Notes under the pieces: generated by a model
What the model saw: the letters and a program-made list of their open reading frames with translations, nothing else
Database searches by the model: none
What the model was told of the DNA's origin: nothing
Made by a program: the position numbers and the translations under genes
From: Suillus spraguei
Taxonomy: Eukaryota; Basidiomycota; Agaricomycetes; Boletales; Suillaceae
Direction of reading: 5' to 3'
Length of the DNA: 64,000 bases
NCBI GenBank assembly: GCA_016800925.1
Contig: JABCPU010000243.1
Location: 1-64,000 of the forward strand
In this document: piece by piece, positions 43,550 through 54,394 of the stretch
Numbering within the stretch: the first letter of the stretch is position 1
How the letters are laid out: the number at the start of each line of letters is the position of its first letter

Positions 43550-46166
43550 GCATTTTCTAAGAAAGTAAGCCGGGAAAACAGGATATATAAGCCAAATAAT
43601 AATGAAAGGTGTCACACTGGCAAGCTGTGGGCGTTGCATCACATCATGGCATGTCGACTACAAGGTATTGCTGTGTGTTTCCGGATCATCCATCACCTGA
43701 AAGTAGCAGTAGGTCAGCCAAAGTCTTGCTAGGCTGGTAGCCCATGATCTCACCTGTTGAAAAAGCCAACCAGCTCTTAGCTAATGCAAGTTCCCTGGTC
43801 GAGAACTTGTTCGCCCATTCAATTGAGATTGGCGATTTGACTTTGATGTTGTGGAGGTTGTACGACATTTTCGGACAGGCCCCCCTTCAAGCTGATCTAA
43901 TCATATGTCCAGCGGCAATGTATGGTATATACAGCTACTTACTTTGATTGGCCTGGCAAACAACGTCGAACAGCATCGTATGAGACTGGCCCTGAGAGTG
44001 ACAGGATCCGAAGGCCGGCGCTAGGCCAAGGTCAGGGCACGTGTGACGCCAATCGGCAGCAGGCGCGGAAACTTATTTCCTTTTTCTTTGCCTTCCACCC
44101 TTCCCGACCATTCTCCCTTTCGTTGTCTTGTGTCATTCCCGCTTTTCCCTGTCATTGCTGCTTTGGTGAGTTCAATTAGTGCTCTCTTTCACTGTTCCCT
44201 ATTTCTCATGATTTTTATTACAGTCTGGCAAGGTGTTTGTGAACAAACTCGTGAGCACACACAGCGACACACCCCCGGTTCTCGAATTTAAGGATTATCC
44301 CCACGTAATGCAGTATCCGCATATCCCTTGTTTTATAATCCGTTATTCTATCTAGAGTACCATCCAGATTCCAGACATATTTTCGACTGGTGCAGGTTTC
44401 TGTGGTTACAGGTTCTCTCACCTTTCACAGCAAGTCTTGTTTTCGATGCGGCTCTTGCGCACGTGTTGTGTCTGTTCTATTTAATGGCATTTACACCCGT
44501 ATAGATGTCATGACAATCTTATTCTCGTACAGATTTGAGAGTTCGCTGTACAAACATTGTACCGTGTTCCGTCACTTTCTCCTGTCGCTGGTTGCTCCAT
44601 CCTCTATGGAGTCGACCCTTCTCTCGCGGTTAAATGAGGCACGTTGGTTTTCTTACCCGGAGGTAACGCATGCGGAAAAACTGACTGCGCTAGCTCACCT
44701 GGCACTCCGTGCTACTGCTAAAACTTTGCAGTGCGCGCGTTCGGAGGTTCGCCTCAAGGGCGGTTATGTCCAAACTATTCTGGATCGTTTCACCTATCGA
44801 CATTGTGAGCTTTCTGGCTTCTCAGACCAGCATCTGTCGAATCGTCTATTTGTTCAACTCCCGCCCAAGAAAACGTTGCTCGCTGCAGAGGTGGAACACA
44901 TATTGTGGTGTCCCATGCTTCGCGTATCCCCCCTTCATTTTTGGTTTCTATCATTGATGATGCTACCATCGCGCGATTGGCTGCTGCCTTCTCTACCCCT
45001 TGGTGTCCATTCCTTTGGATGAGCTTACTTGCCACCTTGAAAATTGAGTCGTGAAGATGTCCGCTCATTTATACGCTATTTGGCTCACTATCATCACACA
45101 TCTACGGTTCTTGTGCCCATCGAATGGCCGAGCTCATCTTGTCGGCCAACGTGCTCTTCATTCACCTTATGTTGCTCCTTATCCTGCGCAACATATAACT
45201 GACGCATTTCCTTCTTCCTCTTTGTCTAACAGTGCCGCCCTTAGTGCCGTACTCGTACGTGAATTCGGGCCGTCCGTATATCAAATTGGTCAGGCAAGTC
45301 AGGGATTGGCGCTCGCGCCGCCACGATTTCAGTGATGCTGGTCCTTGTTCCTTTGTTTCACCCTTCCTCAGTTACTCCTACTTACATTGTCAGACAGTTT
45401 ACGGAGCGTAAGCAGAGAGTTAACATCATGAGCACTGCCACAGGCCTCGAAATTTCAAAGATGAATGGGTGGTTGTTAGGCACGAGACCAGCTGGCTTAC
45501 ATATAAATAACCACGGACAAAAGTCGATTGGCAGCCAGGCTGGTCGATCCTGAAGGGGCCTGCCCGCTACTTGGTGACGTGCGTAAACAGTTGTCACAGC
45601 AAGACATCGACTATGTAGCACTTTCCAGATGAGGATGAGAAGGGGTGAATGGCACCGATATCCGTCTCCTTGAATGAAGATTCAGACGGTGGACTCACCA
45701 AATGCAGTTTTTAATGTTTTGTTGCGCAGAATTTTGAGCTCGGCAACAATGTGAATCATTCAATTGACAGATCACTAAGACCCCCAGTCACTAGTCAGGC
45801 CTTCAGGGCCCGTGGACTGGTGTTGTTGGCTTCCATTCTGCCAACGGCAATTACTGGCAAGTGGCCATCGCACAGCAGGTCAGAGGCCCATGGCATAAGT
45901 TGGCAGAAGAGTCAGTATAATTCTAGCCAAATCTAGACTTCGTCAGCAGTTCATAGCCCTAATTACTCACGGTGTAGATAAACGGCAAGAACGATCGTAA
46001 ATGATCGATAAAACGCAAGTTGCTGGGCATTGCACAGGAATGTAGATGTTATCCATTCGCACAGCCAAGGCGTAAATCTATCGACCTCAGTAGAAGAAAT
46101 CAGACAGATACACTTGACAAAGATCACTAATGCGGGAGGACAAATTAATGTCGGTGTGCTCTGACA
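43550..46166. other. Duplicated upstream and intergenic segments between copies A and B
   Basis: 43680-44040 is the upstream segment of copy A. It is shared with copies B (47590-47830), C (51200-51490) and, inverted, D (51880-52080): CTACCTGAAAGTAG..GGTCAGCCAAAGTCTT, CAATCAGTTGAGATT-like words. 44240-44420 matches 53985-54170. 45384-46150 matches 59520-60680. Frames of 210 and 94 codons (44390-45022 and 45051-45335) have no recognised domain. Confidence 0.5.
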
Positions 46167-47443
46167 CTATTCATTTGCCTGCTTTCCCTCCCTGTCATTG
46201 AAAGTTACTTTCTCCATGTCCGGAAAACGGGGACGAGACTCGGATAGATCCTCCAGTACAATCGGGGTACTTTCAGCACCTACAAAAGTCGTAGCAAGAG
46301 GGTCACCAAAGCGCTTCCTAGGCTGTGATCCAAAAGTTATGATGGGTTCCGAATGGGATGGTGTTTCTTCTTCAGCCTTTAAACGGAAGATGAACGCGAC
46401 GACAACGCCCAAGTTCGCGACGATTAGAGACGTAGAAGCCTGAAGCACGATCAGCAACGCTCGAGGTCTAAACACTAACACCGCACCTCAACTACAGCAG
46501 CCATGACCTCCTTTAACCCTCCACCAGAGAAGATGTAATATGCATGGACGAGACTGACAATAGTGGTGATCGATGACGCAGAGAAGACAGATAGTACCCG
46601 GACTTTTTGTGGCCTTGACAATCTGATGTTGTAAATGAGGAAGAAAGGAGCTGAAATAAGAATGGAGTCCCCTAGAACGTCGGCTGAAATTCGTCAGAAG
46701 ACCGCGTATTTTCTGAACAACGAAATCTCACTAATCATCTGTGTTATTGCAACAACTCTGCCGAGATCGCACTGCGGGTGTGGTTGTGTTTTCCAGCTGG
46801 GGAATTTTTTTTCACAAATCCACCACAGTTGTGAAAAAAGTAGAGCCCATACAAGGCCGAAGATAATGGCAGTCAACATGAGAGACCTCCTAAAAAAGGT
46901 TCTCTGGACTGTGAGTCGCACGATGGTAAACAATATGGACAACCTCGACGACCTATGCGTGTGCGTGTCAGCTCCATCAATTTTCCTTGTCAATGCTAAA
47001 GCGTCAGTATCTTACCACACAACTGCATAAAAGAATTGGGCAACCCTGATGTGGTACTTGTAACGTCTCTCGAGCAAAAGAAGAAAAGAGAACACACATG
47101 TAGTATAACGCTACTCTTGTGCTTTGAGGGTATCTTTCTACATTTCTTCAGTAAGATGTATGCGATATATACAGTGTGATGACGCTCACCGTAGTCTTGT
47201 AGATACAAGCAGTCGACGATTAATAACATAAAGTTGAATATCATGCCGAGGGCCGCACATGCATCATCGATCCACAGGCGTTTGTGCTGCGCACGAATAA
47301 ACAAGCGGAATGATGTGGTAATGACAGCCACGATGGTGAGTACAATGCCTGTAACTAAAGAAAGGATGAACTCCAGCAACGGAGGAGGTCAAGCAGCCAG
47401 ACTCGCCTTCAATCTGAGCAAGAGTGGGGCCTGAGGACGACAT
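46167..47443 (-). CDS. Fungal-rhodopsin-like polytopic membrane protein, copy B
   Basis: Same seven-exon plan as copy A and all exons open. It starts MSSSGPTLAQIE (47443). The first intron again has a GC donor (GAAG/GCGAGT) and the acceptor TTACAG. Key loop SFRLFIRAQHKRLWIDDACAALGM. The central exon has VRLTVQRTFFRRSLMLTAIIFGLVWALLFSQLWWICEKKFPSW. The tail is KAEEETPSHSEPIITFGSQPRKRFGDPLATTFVGAESTPIVLEDLSES, ending at 46167. Relative to A, the W of LWIDDAW is C. About 75-80% of residues agree with A by eye in the helices. The acidic, Ser-rich cytosolic tail ESTPIVLEDLSES is conserved in all readable copies and may be a regulatory or docking segment (inference). Confidence 0.75.
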
Positions 47444-49779
47444 GATACCTTCTCTGAGGGAGCAGGAAGGGAGAATGGCATATATAACAAGAAATTATGA
47501 AAGATGCCATACTGGTAAGCTATGTGCGTATAGATCAGCACAGGAGCTTGTTTTGATGCACCGACCGCAAGGCATTCCTGTGTTTATGGATCATCCTCTA
47601 CCTGAAGTAGTAGATCAGTCAAAGTCTTATCAGCCTGGAAACTCTTGGCTGATGGAAAGAGCCATGTTCGACCAATCAGCTGAAATTGACTTTGATTTTG
47701 TGGAGGCATTTTCGGATAGCCGGTCAAGTTGATCTGATACACATCTATCGAGCGACAAAGTATATGCAACTACTTGCCTTGATGGAATAGCATCAAACGA
47801 AGGTAGTGGGCACCGGCGGTGATCGGCAGTTACTCGTCGGAAAAATATCGGCTCGTCATTTCAAGGTACGAGCAATCACCGCTCAAACTGCGTGTACGGC
47901 CATTCATAGACCCCCGTCACCTTCAATTACTGCTCTACTTCGTGACCTGGATCCATATGAACACTTGCGCCGCTTCTACTGTCTATGTCTCGCACACTAT
48001 AAACGCAATATCATCCGTGGCCTCCGTGGTCAAATTCCCAAAGACGTGGAAATTGCCATGTTGACTATTGCATCAGCGGAGCCTCATCCTGACCTGCAGG
48101 GAACGTTGAAGAAGATAAAGAAAGGTGGAAAAAAGGCTCAGGTTCGTGATAATTTCTGATTCATGCTTTGATGTATTTCAAGATTACTGGTGGCAGCGTG
48201 GCTTAAAGATAAAATCGAAGGTACAAAGTTTGCGCTACCAACACTCTATCAGCCCAACAGTCTTATTCCACTTGAAATCTGGAAGGCTTCACCAACTACT
48301 ACCAACGACAACGAGTAAGCACACAGGAATATCAATCGTGATGGTGTTAGTATTACGCTGTTGGGGGAATTATGCGAGGATTTCACTACGACACGAACAT
48401 TTGCACTAGTCTGGACCTTTTCGACGCATTTGGCATCAACTCCACTGACCATCTATCTACCCATGCTTATCGTGCAAAATGAGCTCTTGCCCGACAAGGT
48501 AAGCAATACTAGTATATTCAGGTTACTATCTAGAATACTCAAACGGATTTCAGTTAGATACGTAAAGTCTTTGCCCTCGGAAGGCAACACAAGCTTCGCA
48601 TGTGCCGGTCTCACCCTTCCTTCTGTCGAGGCTCAACCTCCCAACTCGTTACTGATACCCAGTTCCACTGTCATCCCGGTATCGACATTCAGCACTCTTA
48701 CTTACGCACTAACTGCTGGTGCACGTCTCACAGATCATCGAGCTCGTTCCCCATCTTCACTTCCTACCACGTCCATAGTACATCTCCATATTTCTCCCAC
48801 TCGAGACCAACTGAGCACTTTCAGTACCTTGCAAGGAGCTGTAGAGTAACGACGGACAAGTGAGAAGAGGTGAAACCTCCTAAATGTCCGCTCGCACTAG
48901 GTAAAATCTCTGCAGGGCAAAGATTGTTCGGCATATGCGTCATGCCGAGAGCGCCCGGTAGCGCGTGCCATACATGCAAGGGACAGTGGGTAAGCCCGCA
49001 CATAGAAACTCGAAAGTATCGACCAATATAAAGAAAATTAAACTCACTAATTGGTCTCACTTTGCCTCGCTGAAGCGCATAGCCAGCAAAAGTATTTTGT
49101 TGGAGGTGAGCTCCGAGAGAATCTGATGAATATCGCACAGGCTATGAATCAAAAACTGGGAATACTGTTGTAAGGCTGGTGGTGAGTTCGAAGGGGAAGT
49201 GAATAGAACGAGAGAGATGGAAATGGGTAAAAGGTGATAGCAACAAGGAACAGATCGACATAGTTAGGATACGAGTAGGGCAAGACTTTCGAGACGAGTC
49301 ACAAGACGAGACGTTTCAAGGACTTTCTGAGGTGCTTTTGAGCGGGGAATCTTTAGGATAGAATTCGCTGTAGATACGGGAGTACATGGGCGGTATATAT
49401 ACATTTTCGAGTAGTTGACTATGCAGGAACTGAGTATAGGAGGATGTGGTGATAATAGAAATGAACGGTCGGAGCAAGAGTAAGCACAAGGTAAGATGAC
49501 GAAGGAAAATAGAGAAGGTATGTATCCATGTGACGTCGGATACCACTGTTCGCATCACTAGGTCGTGAACGACAGTGTCTTGATTTGAAGTATGGTCCGC
49601 GCGTAGAGGATATACAATCGCTACACTGTAGATAGACTTCAAGGGAACCGAGGATATGCGAGAACGTGTGTATGAAGCCGTTATGTGTGTTATATGGGAG
49701 GTGACGGACCCACTCAACAAAGATCACTAAACAAAGGCCGCTAATGCGAGAGTCGGGGACAAATTGATGTCGCCGTGCT
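47444..49779. other. Duplicated segments between copies B and C; one unrecognised ORF
   Basis: A plus-strand frame at 47806-48159 has LDPYEHLRRFYCLCLAHYKRNIIRGLRGQIPKDVEIAMLTIASAEPHPDLQGTLKKIKK. It looks like part of a real, probably transposon-derived protein (FYRLCxxHYxRNI-type), but I cannot assign it firmly. 48361-48849 is another open frame (Ser/Thr-rich) without a domain. 49200-49330 and 49700-49780 match text near 59760-59860 and 60600-60720. Confidence 0.4.
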
Positions 49780-51058
49780 CTAACCATTCGTTTGTCTGCT
49801 TTCCCTCCCTATCGTTCACACTATTTTCGTCATCGTCACTTACCTTTAAGGAATGAGGAAGAGACTCTGAGAGATCTTCCAGCACGATCGGGGTACTTTC
49901 AGCACCTACAAAAGTCGTAGCAAGAGGGTCGCGAACGCGCTTCCTAGGCTGTGATCCAAAAGTTTGATAGGTGTCGAACTGGGCGGTGTTTCTTCTTCAG
50001 CTTTTAAACGGAAGATAAACGCGACGACGACGCTCAAGTTCGCGACAATTAGAGATACGGGAGCCTGAAGCACGATAAGGAGCGCTCGAGGTCTAAACAT
50101 TAACACCGCACCTCAACTATAGCAGCCATAAGCACCTTCAGCCCTCCATCAGAGAAGACGTAATATGCATGGACGAGACTGACAACGGTAGTGATCGATG
50201 ATGCGGAGAAGACAGATAGTACCCGGACTTTTTGTGGCCTTGATAATCTGACTTTGTAAAGGAGACAAAAAGGAGGCAAGATGAGAGCAAAGTCCCCTAG
50301 AACGTCGGCTGAAATTCGTCAGAAAACCATGTATTTTCTGAACAACGAAATCTCACTAATTATCTGTGTTATTGCAACACTTTTTCCGAGATCGCACTGC
50401 GGGTGTGGTTGTGTTTTCCAGCTGGGAATTTTTTCACAAATCCACCACAGTTGAGAAAAAAGTAGAGCCCATACAATACCGAAGGTGATGGCAGTGGATA
50501 TGAGAACCCTCCTAAAAGAGGTTCTCGGGATTGTGAGTCGCACGATGGTGAACAGTATGGATAACCTCGACAACCTATGTGTGTGCATATCAGTTCCGTC
50601 ACTTTTCCTTGTCGTTGCTAGACTATCTTACCACACAACTGCGTAGAAGAATTGGGCAACCCTGATATGGTATTTGTAACGTCTCTCGAGTATAGGAAGA
50701 AAGACAACGCACATGTAGTATAACGCTACTCTTGTGCCTTGAGGGTATCTTTCTGCATTTACTTAAGTAAGATCTATGCGATATATACAGTGTGATGATG
50801 CTCACCGTAGTCTCCTAGGTACAAGCAGTCGACGATTAATAATATAAAGTTGAATGCCATGCCGAGGGCTGCACACGCATCATCGATCCACAGGCGTTTG
50901 TGTTGCGCACGAATAAACAAGCGAATGATGTGGTAATGACAGCCACGATAGTGAGGACAATGCCTGCAACTAAAGAAAGGATGAACTCCAGCAACGCAGG
51001 AGGTCCAGCAGCCAGACTCGCCTTCAATCTCAGTAAGAGTGGGGCCTGAGTACGACAT
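49780..51058 (-). pseudogene. Fungal-rhodopsin-like gene, copy C, frameshifted
   Basis: Same exon order as copies A and B with the GC-AG first intron (GAAG/GCGAGT). One C is missing in the codons for SFRL (TCATTCGCTTG instead of TCATTCCGCTTG, about 50930). This shifts the frame before the RRLWIDD loop. A second shift near 49965 (in the tail, after TPI) turns ITFGSQPRK into another frame. It is the minus-strand arm of the inverted duplication. Start MSYSGPTLTEIE at 51058. Confidence 0.75.
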
Positions 51059-51606
51059 GATACATTTCCCGAGGGAGTAAGATAGAAGAAGGTCATATAT
51101 AACCCCAAACACTTGCAAGCTGTGTGTGTGTAGATCACCGCAGCGGTGAGCTTGCTTGCGTGCATCGCATCATTTCGACCGCAAGGCATTACTGTATTTC
51201 CAGATCATCTGCTACCTGAAAGTAGTAGTAGGTCAGCCAAAGTCTTGTCAGCCTGGGAGCTCCCGGCTGATGGAAGTTCCCTGGTGGAGCACTAGTTGTT
51301 CGACCAATCAGTTGAGATTAACTTTAATTTTGTGGAGGTTGTACGGCATTTTCGGATAGCCCTTTAAGTTGATCTGTGAAGCTGCAAAGTATATGCAGCT
51401 ACTTACCTTGATTAACATGAGCGCTAGCCATTGCGGCAAACAACATGACAGATGTTACAGTATCGAATGAGACTGGTGAAATTCGAAGGGGACACCTGTC
51501 GGCAGGCGCTCAAGCGCGGAAACAAACTTATTTCCTTTTCTCGATCTGCGGCTGTACCTCACTGCCGCGAAGTCCTTCGAACTTCCAAATATTTTCTCCC
51601 TTTCAG

Positions 51607-51651
51607 TCAAGCGGCAAAGTACGTACTAGCTGCATGTACTTTGCCGCTTGA
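51607..51651. repeat. 45-bp inverted repeat
   Basis: Arms TCAAGCGGCAAAGTAC and its exact complement around a 13-bp loop. The same AGCGGCAAAGTAC core forms the larger palindrome at 51754-51848, and one arm recurs at about 51865-51890. The word GTCCAGCGGCAA also occurs singly upstream of copy A (43907). Confidence 0.9.
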
Positions 51652-51753
51652 CAAGTGATCAAATCAACTTGATGGGCCGCCCAGCTAGTACTTACCTTGA
51701 TTGATATAGCCATTGTGGCAAACACGATCAAATGATATCGGAAAAATCCGAAG

Positions 51754-51848
51754 CAGTGCCCATTCTTATTCTCTTCAGTCCAGCGGCAAAGTACATACAG
51801 CTAGTACGTACTTTGCCGCTGGACTGAGGAGAATAAGAATGGGCACTG
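51754..51848. repeat. 95-bp near-perfect palindrome at the centre of the inverted duplication
   Basis: Arms of about 39 bp run from CAGTGCCCATTCTTATTCTC inwards to AGCGGCAAAGTAC and pair with their complement with one mismatch (TTCAG/CTCAG), around a short GTAC-rich loop. It lies midway between the copy C and copy D arms. Confidence 0.92.
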
Positions 51849-52225
51849 CCTGGTAAGTACTAGCTATATGTACTTTTCCGCTTGACAAATGATCAAATCA
51901 ACTTGATGGGCTGTCCGAAAATGCCGTACAACCTCCACAACATCAAAGTCAATCTCAACTGATTGGTCGAACAAAGTGTTCCACCAGGGAACTTCCATCA
52001 GCCAGGAGCTCCCAGACTGACAAGACTTTGGCTGACCTACTACTCTCAGGTAGCGGATGATATGGATCCATGGCAATGCCTTGCGATCGAAATGATGCGA
52101 TGCATGGAAACAAGCTCATCCTTGTGGTGATCTACACGCACACAGCTTGCTAGTGTGGCATCTCCCATTATTTTTTGGGGGTTATATATGCCGTTCTCCC
52201 ATCTTACTCCCTCAGAAAACGTATC

Positions 52226-53503
52226 ATGTCGTCCTCAGGCCCCACTCTTGCTCAGATCGAAGGCGAGTCTGGCTGCTTGACCTCCTGCGTTGCCGGAGTT
52301 CATCCTTTCTTTAGTTGCAGGCATTATCCTCACTATCGTGGCTGTCATCGCCACATCATTCCGCTTGTTTATTCGTGCGCAACGCAAACACCTGTGGATC
52401 GATGATGCATGTGCAGCCCTCGGCATGATATTCAACTTTATGTTATCAATTGTCGACTGCTTGTATCTACAAGACTACGGTGAGCATCATCACACTATTT
52501 ATCGCATACATCTTACTTAAGTAAATGCAGAAAGATATTCTCAAAGCACAAGAGTAGCGTTATACTACATGTATGTCCTCTTTTCTTTTACTTGAAAGAC
52601 GTTACAAGTACCACGTCAGGGTTGCCCACTTCTTTAATGCAGTTGTGTGGTAAGATACCGACGCTCTAGCAGCGACAAGGCAAAGTGACGGAACTGACGT
52701 ACACATACAGGACGTCGAGGTTATCCATACTGTTCACTATCGTACGACTCACAGTTCCGGGAACCATTTTCAGGAGGGTTCTCATATGCACTGCCATCAC
52801 CTTCGGCATTTTCTGGGCTCTACTTTTTTCGCAGGTGTGGTGGGTTTGTGAATCTGAGCCCAGCTGGAAAATACAACCACACCCGCAGTGCGATCTCGGC
52901 AGAGCTGTCGCAATAACACAGATGATTAGTGAGATTTCGTTGTTCAGAAAATACGCGGTCTTCTGACGAATTTCAGCCGACGTTCTAGGGGACTCCATTC
53001 TTATTTCAGTTCCTTTCTTCCTCATTTACAACATAAGATTGTCAAGGCCACAAAAAGTCCGGGTACTAACTGCCTTCTCTGCATCATCGATCACCACTAT
53101 TGTCAGTCTCGTCCATGCATATTACATCTTCTCTAGTGGAAGGTTAAAGGAGGTCATGGCTGCTATAGTTGAGGTTCGGTGTTAGTGTTTAGATCTTGAG
53201 CATTGCTGATCGTGCTTCAGGCTTCTATGTCTCTAATCGTCGCGAACTTTGGCGTTGTCGTCGCGTTTATCTTCCATTTAAAGGCTAAAGAAAGATACCA
53301 TCCACTTCAACGCCCATCATAACTTTTGGATCACAGCCTAGGAAGCGCTTTCGTGACCCTCTTGCTACGACTTTTGTAGGTGCTGAAAGTACCCCGATTG
53401 TACTGGAGGATCTCTCGGAGTCTCTTCCCTATTCCATGAAGGCAAGCGACGACGAAAATAGTATGAACAATGGAGAGGAAAAGTAGGCGAATGATTGGTG
53501 TTA
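52226..53503 (+). pseudogene. Fungal-rhodopsin-like gene, copy D (plus-strand arm), tail frameshifted
   Basis: Exons on the plus strand: 52226-~52262 (MSSSGPTLAQIE), GC-AG intron ~52263-52320, ~52321-52485 (IILTIVAVIATSFRLFIRAQRKHLWIDDACAALGMIFNFML...LQDY), ~52531-52571 (RYSQSTRVALYYM), ~52618-52649 (VAHFFNAVVW), ~52711-52930 (SRLSILFTIVRLTVPGT...ALLFSQVWWVCESEPSW...QMIS), ~52979-53175 (DVLGDSILISVPFFLIYNIRLSRPQKVRVL...HAYYIFS...MAAIVE), ~53221-53500 (ASMSLIVANFGVVVAFIFHLKA). The membrane core is open. A deletion at KAEEET (about 53288) shifts the tail, which ends after about 10 residues, losing ESTPIVLEDLSES. It may still make a tail-less membrane protein. Confidence 0.72.
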
Positions 53504-54182
53504 GAGCACGACGACGTTAATTTGTTCCGACTCCCGCATTAGTGGAGGAGGCTCGTTGTCGATCATCTACATACTGAGGTCGATAGATTTATGCTTTGGC
53601 TGTGCGAATGGATAACATCTAATTTCATGTGTAACTTGCCCGGCAACTTGCGTTTTACTGATCGTTCACGATTGTTTTTGCCGTTTGTGTCTAAACACAG
53701 GAGGTATATGTCAAGGATTAAACTGTGTTGACTCTAGGAGGGTCTAAGTGGCTACAAACCCCATTTCTATTTTGAAAAAGAATTACTATGTAAGTGACTT
53801 CTGCCAACTTGTGCCCGCCTCCGACTGACTGCCATAGCCACTCGCCAGTAATTGCCGTTGGCAGAATGGCAGCCAACAACATCACGACGCATAGGTCATG
53901 CAGGCCTGGCTAAGGACGAAATTTCAACACGACTGTCTTAGTAGTTATACACAATGTCATTGCTTCAGTGTGTTGATGCTCTTCTCACGACTTTCACACC
54001 CCGCATTCTTGAATTTTGGGATTGTGCCCTACATAATGAATTACACGCAGTACCTGTACATCCTTTATTTTATAATTCATTATTCTATTCAAAATACCAT
54101 CCAGACGTACTATTTTCAACTGGTGCAGGTTTCGTTGGTTACATTGACAGTCCGCTCTCACCTTTCAGGTTGACATTGCCAG
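53504..54182. other. Intergenic, duplicated host segment left of the Gypsy element
   Basis: 53580-53700 matches text near 46020-46090 and 60490-60590 (GTCGATAGATTTA, CGGCAACTTGCGTTTTG in opposite orientation). 53985-54182 matches 44240-44420 plus 45384-45396. No gene. Confidence 0.55.
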
Positions 54183-54187
54183 ACAGT

Positions 54188-54376
54188 TGTGAGGCTGTCA
54201 CGATGAACAGCCGACACTAACAGTGACACGAAACCGGATAACGTGGATGAGCGTATGGATTCGACGGTACGGTAAGAAGGTAAGGTGTGCGTACAGGGGG
54301 AACACAGTATATATATCGAACCGTCCTAACAGGGAACAACAACCGTCACGTGTGCGTAGTAAGCGTCATGCTTACA
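54188..54376 (-). repeat. 3' LTR of the Gypsy chromovirus
   Basis: 189 bp; on the minus strand TGTAAGCATGACG...GCCTCACA. Identical to 59331-59519. It contains a TATATATA stretch at about 54309-54316. Confidence 0.95.
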
Positions 54377-54394
54377 CCCTTCCCCACTATCTTT

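Noticed and set aside
44390..45022. 210-codon plus-strand frame between membrane-gene copies A and B
   Set aside because: Long, but no recognised domain, no splice context, and only partly shared with the duplicate at 54 kb. Left as unassigned rather than called a gene.
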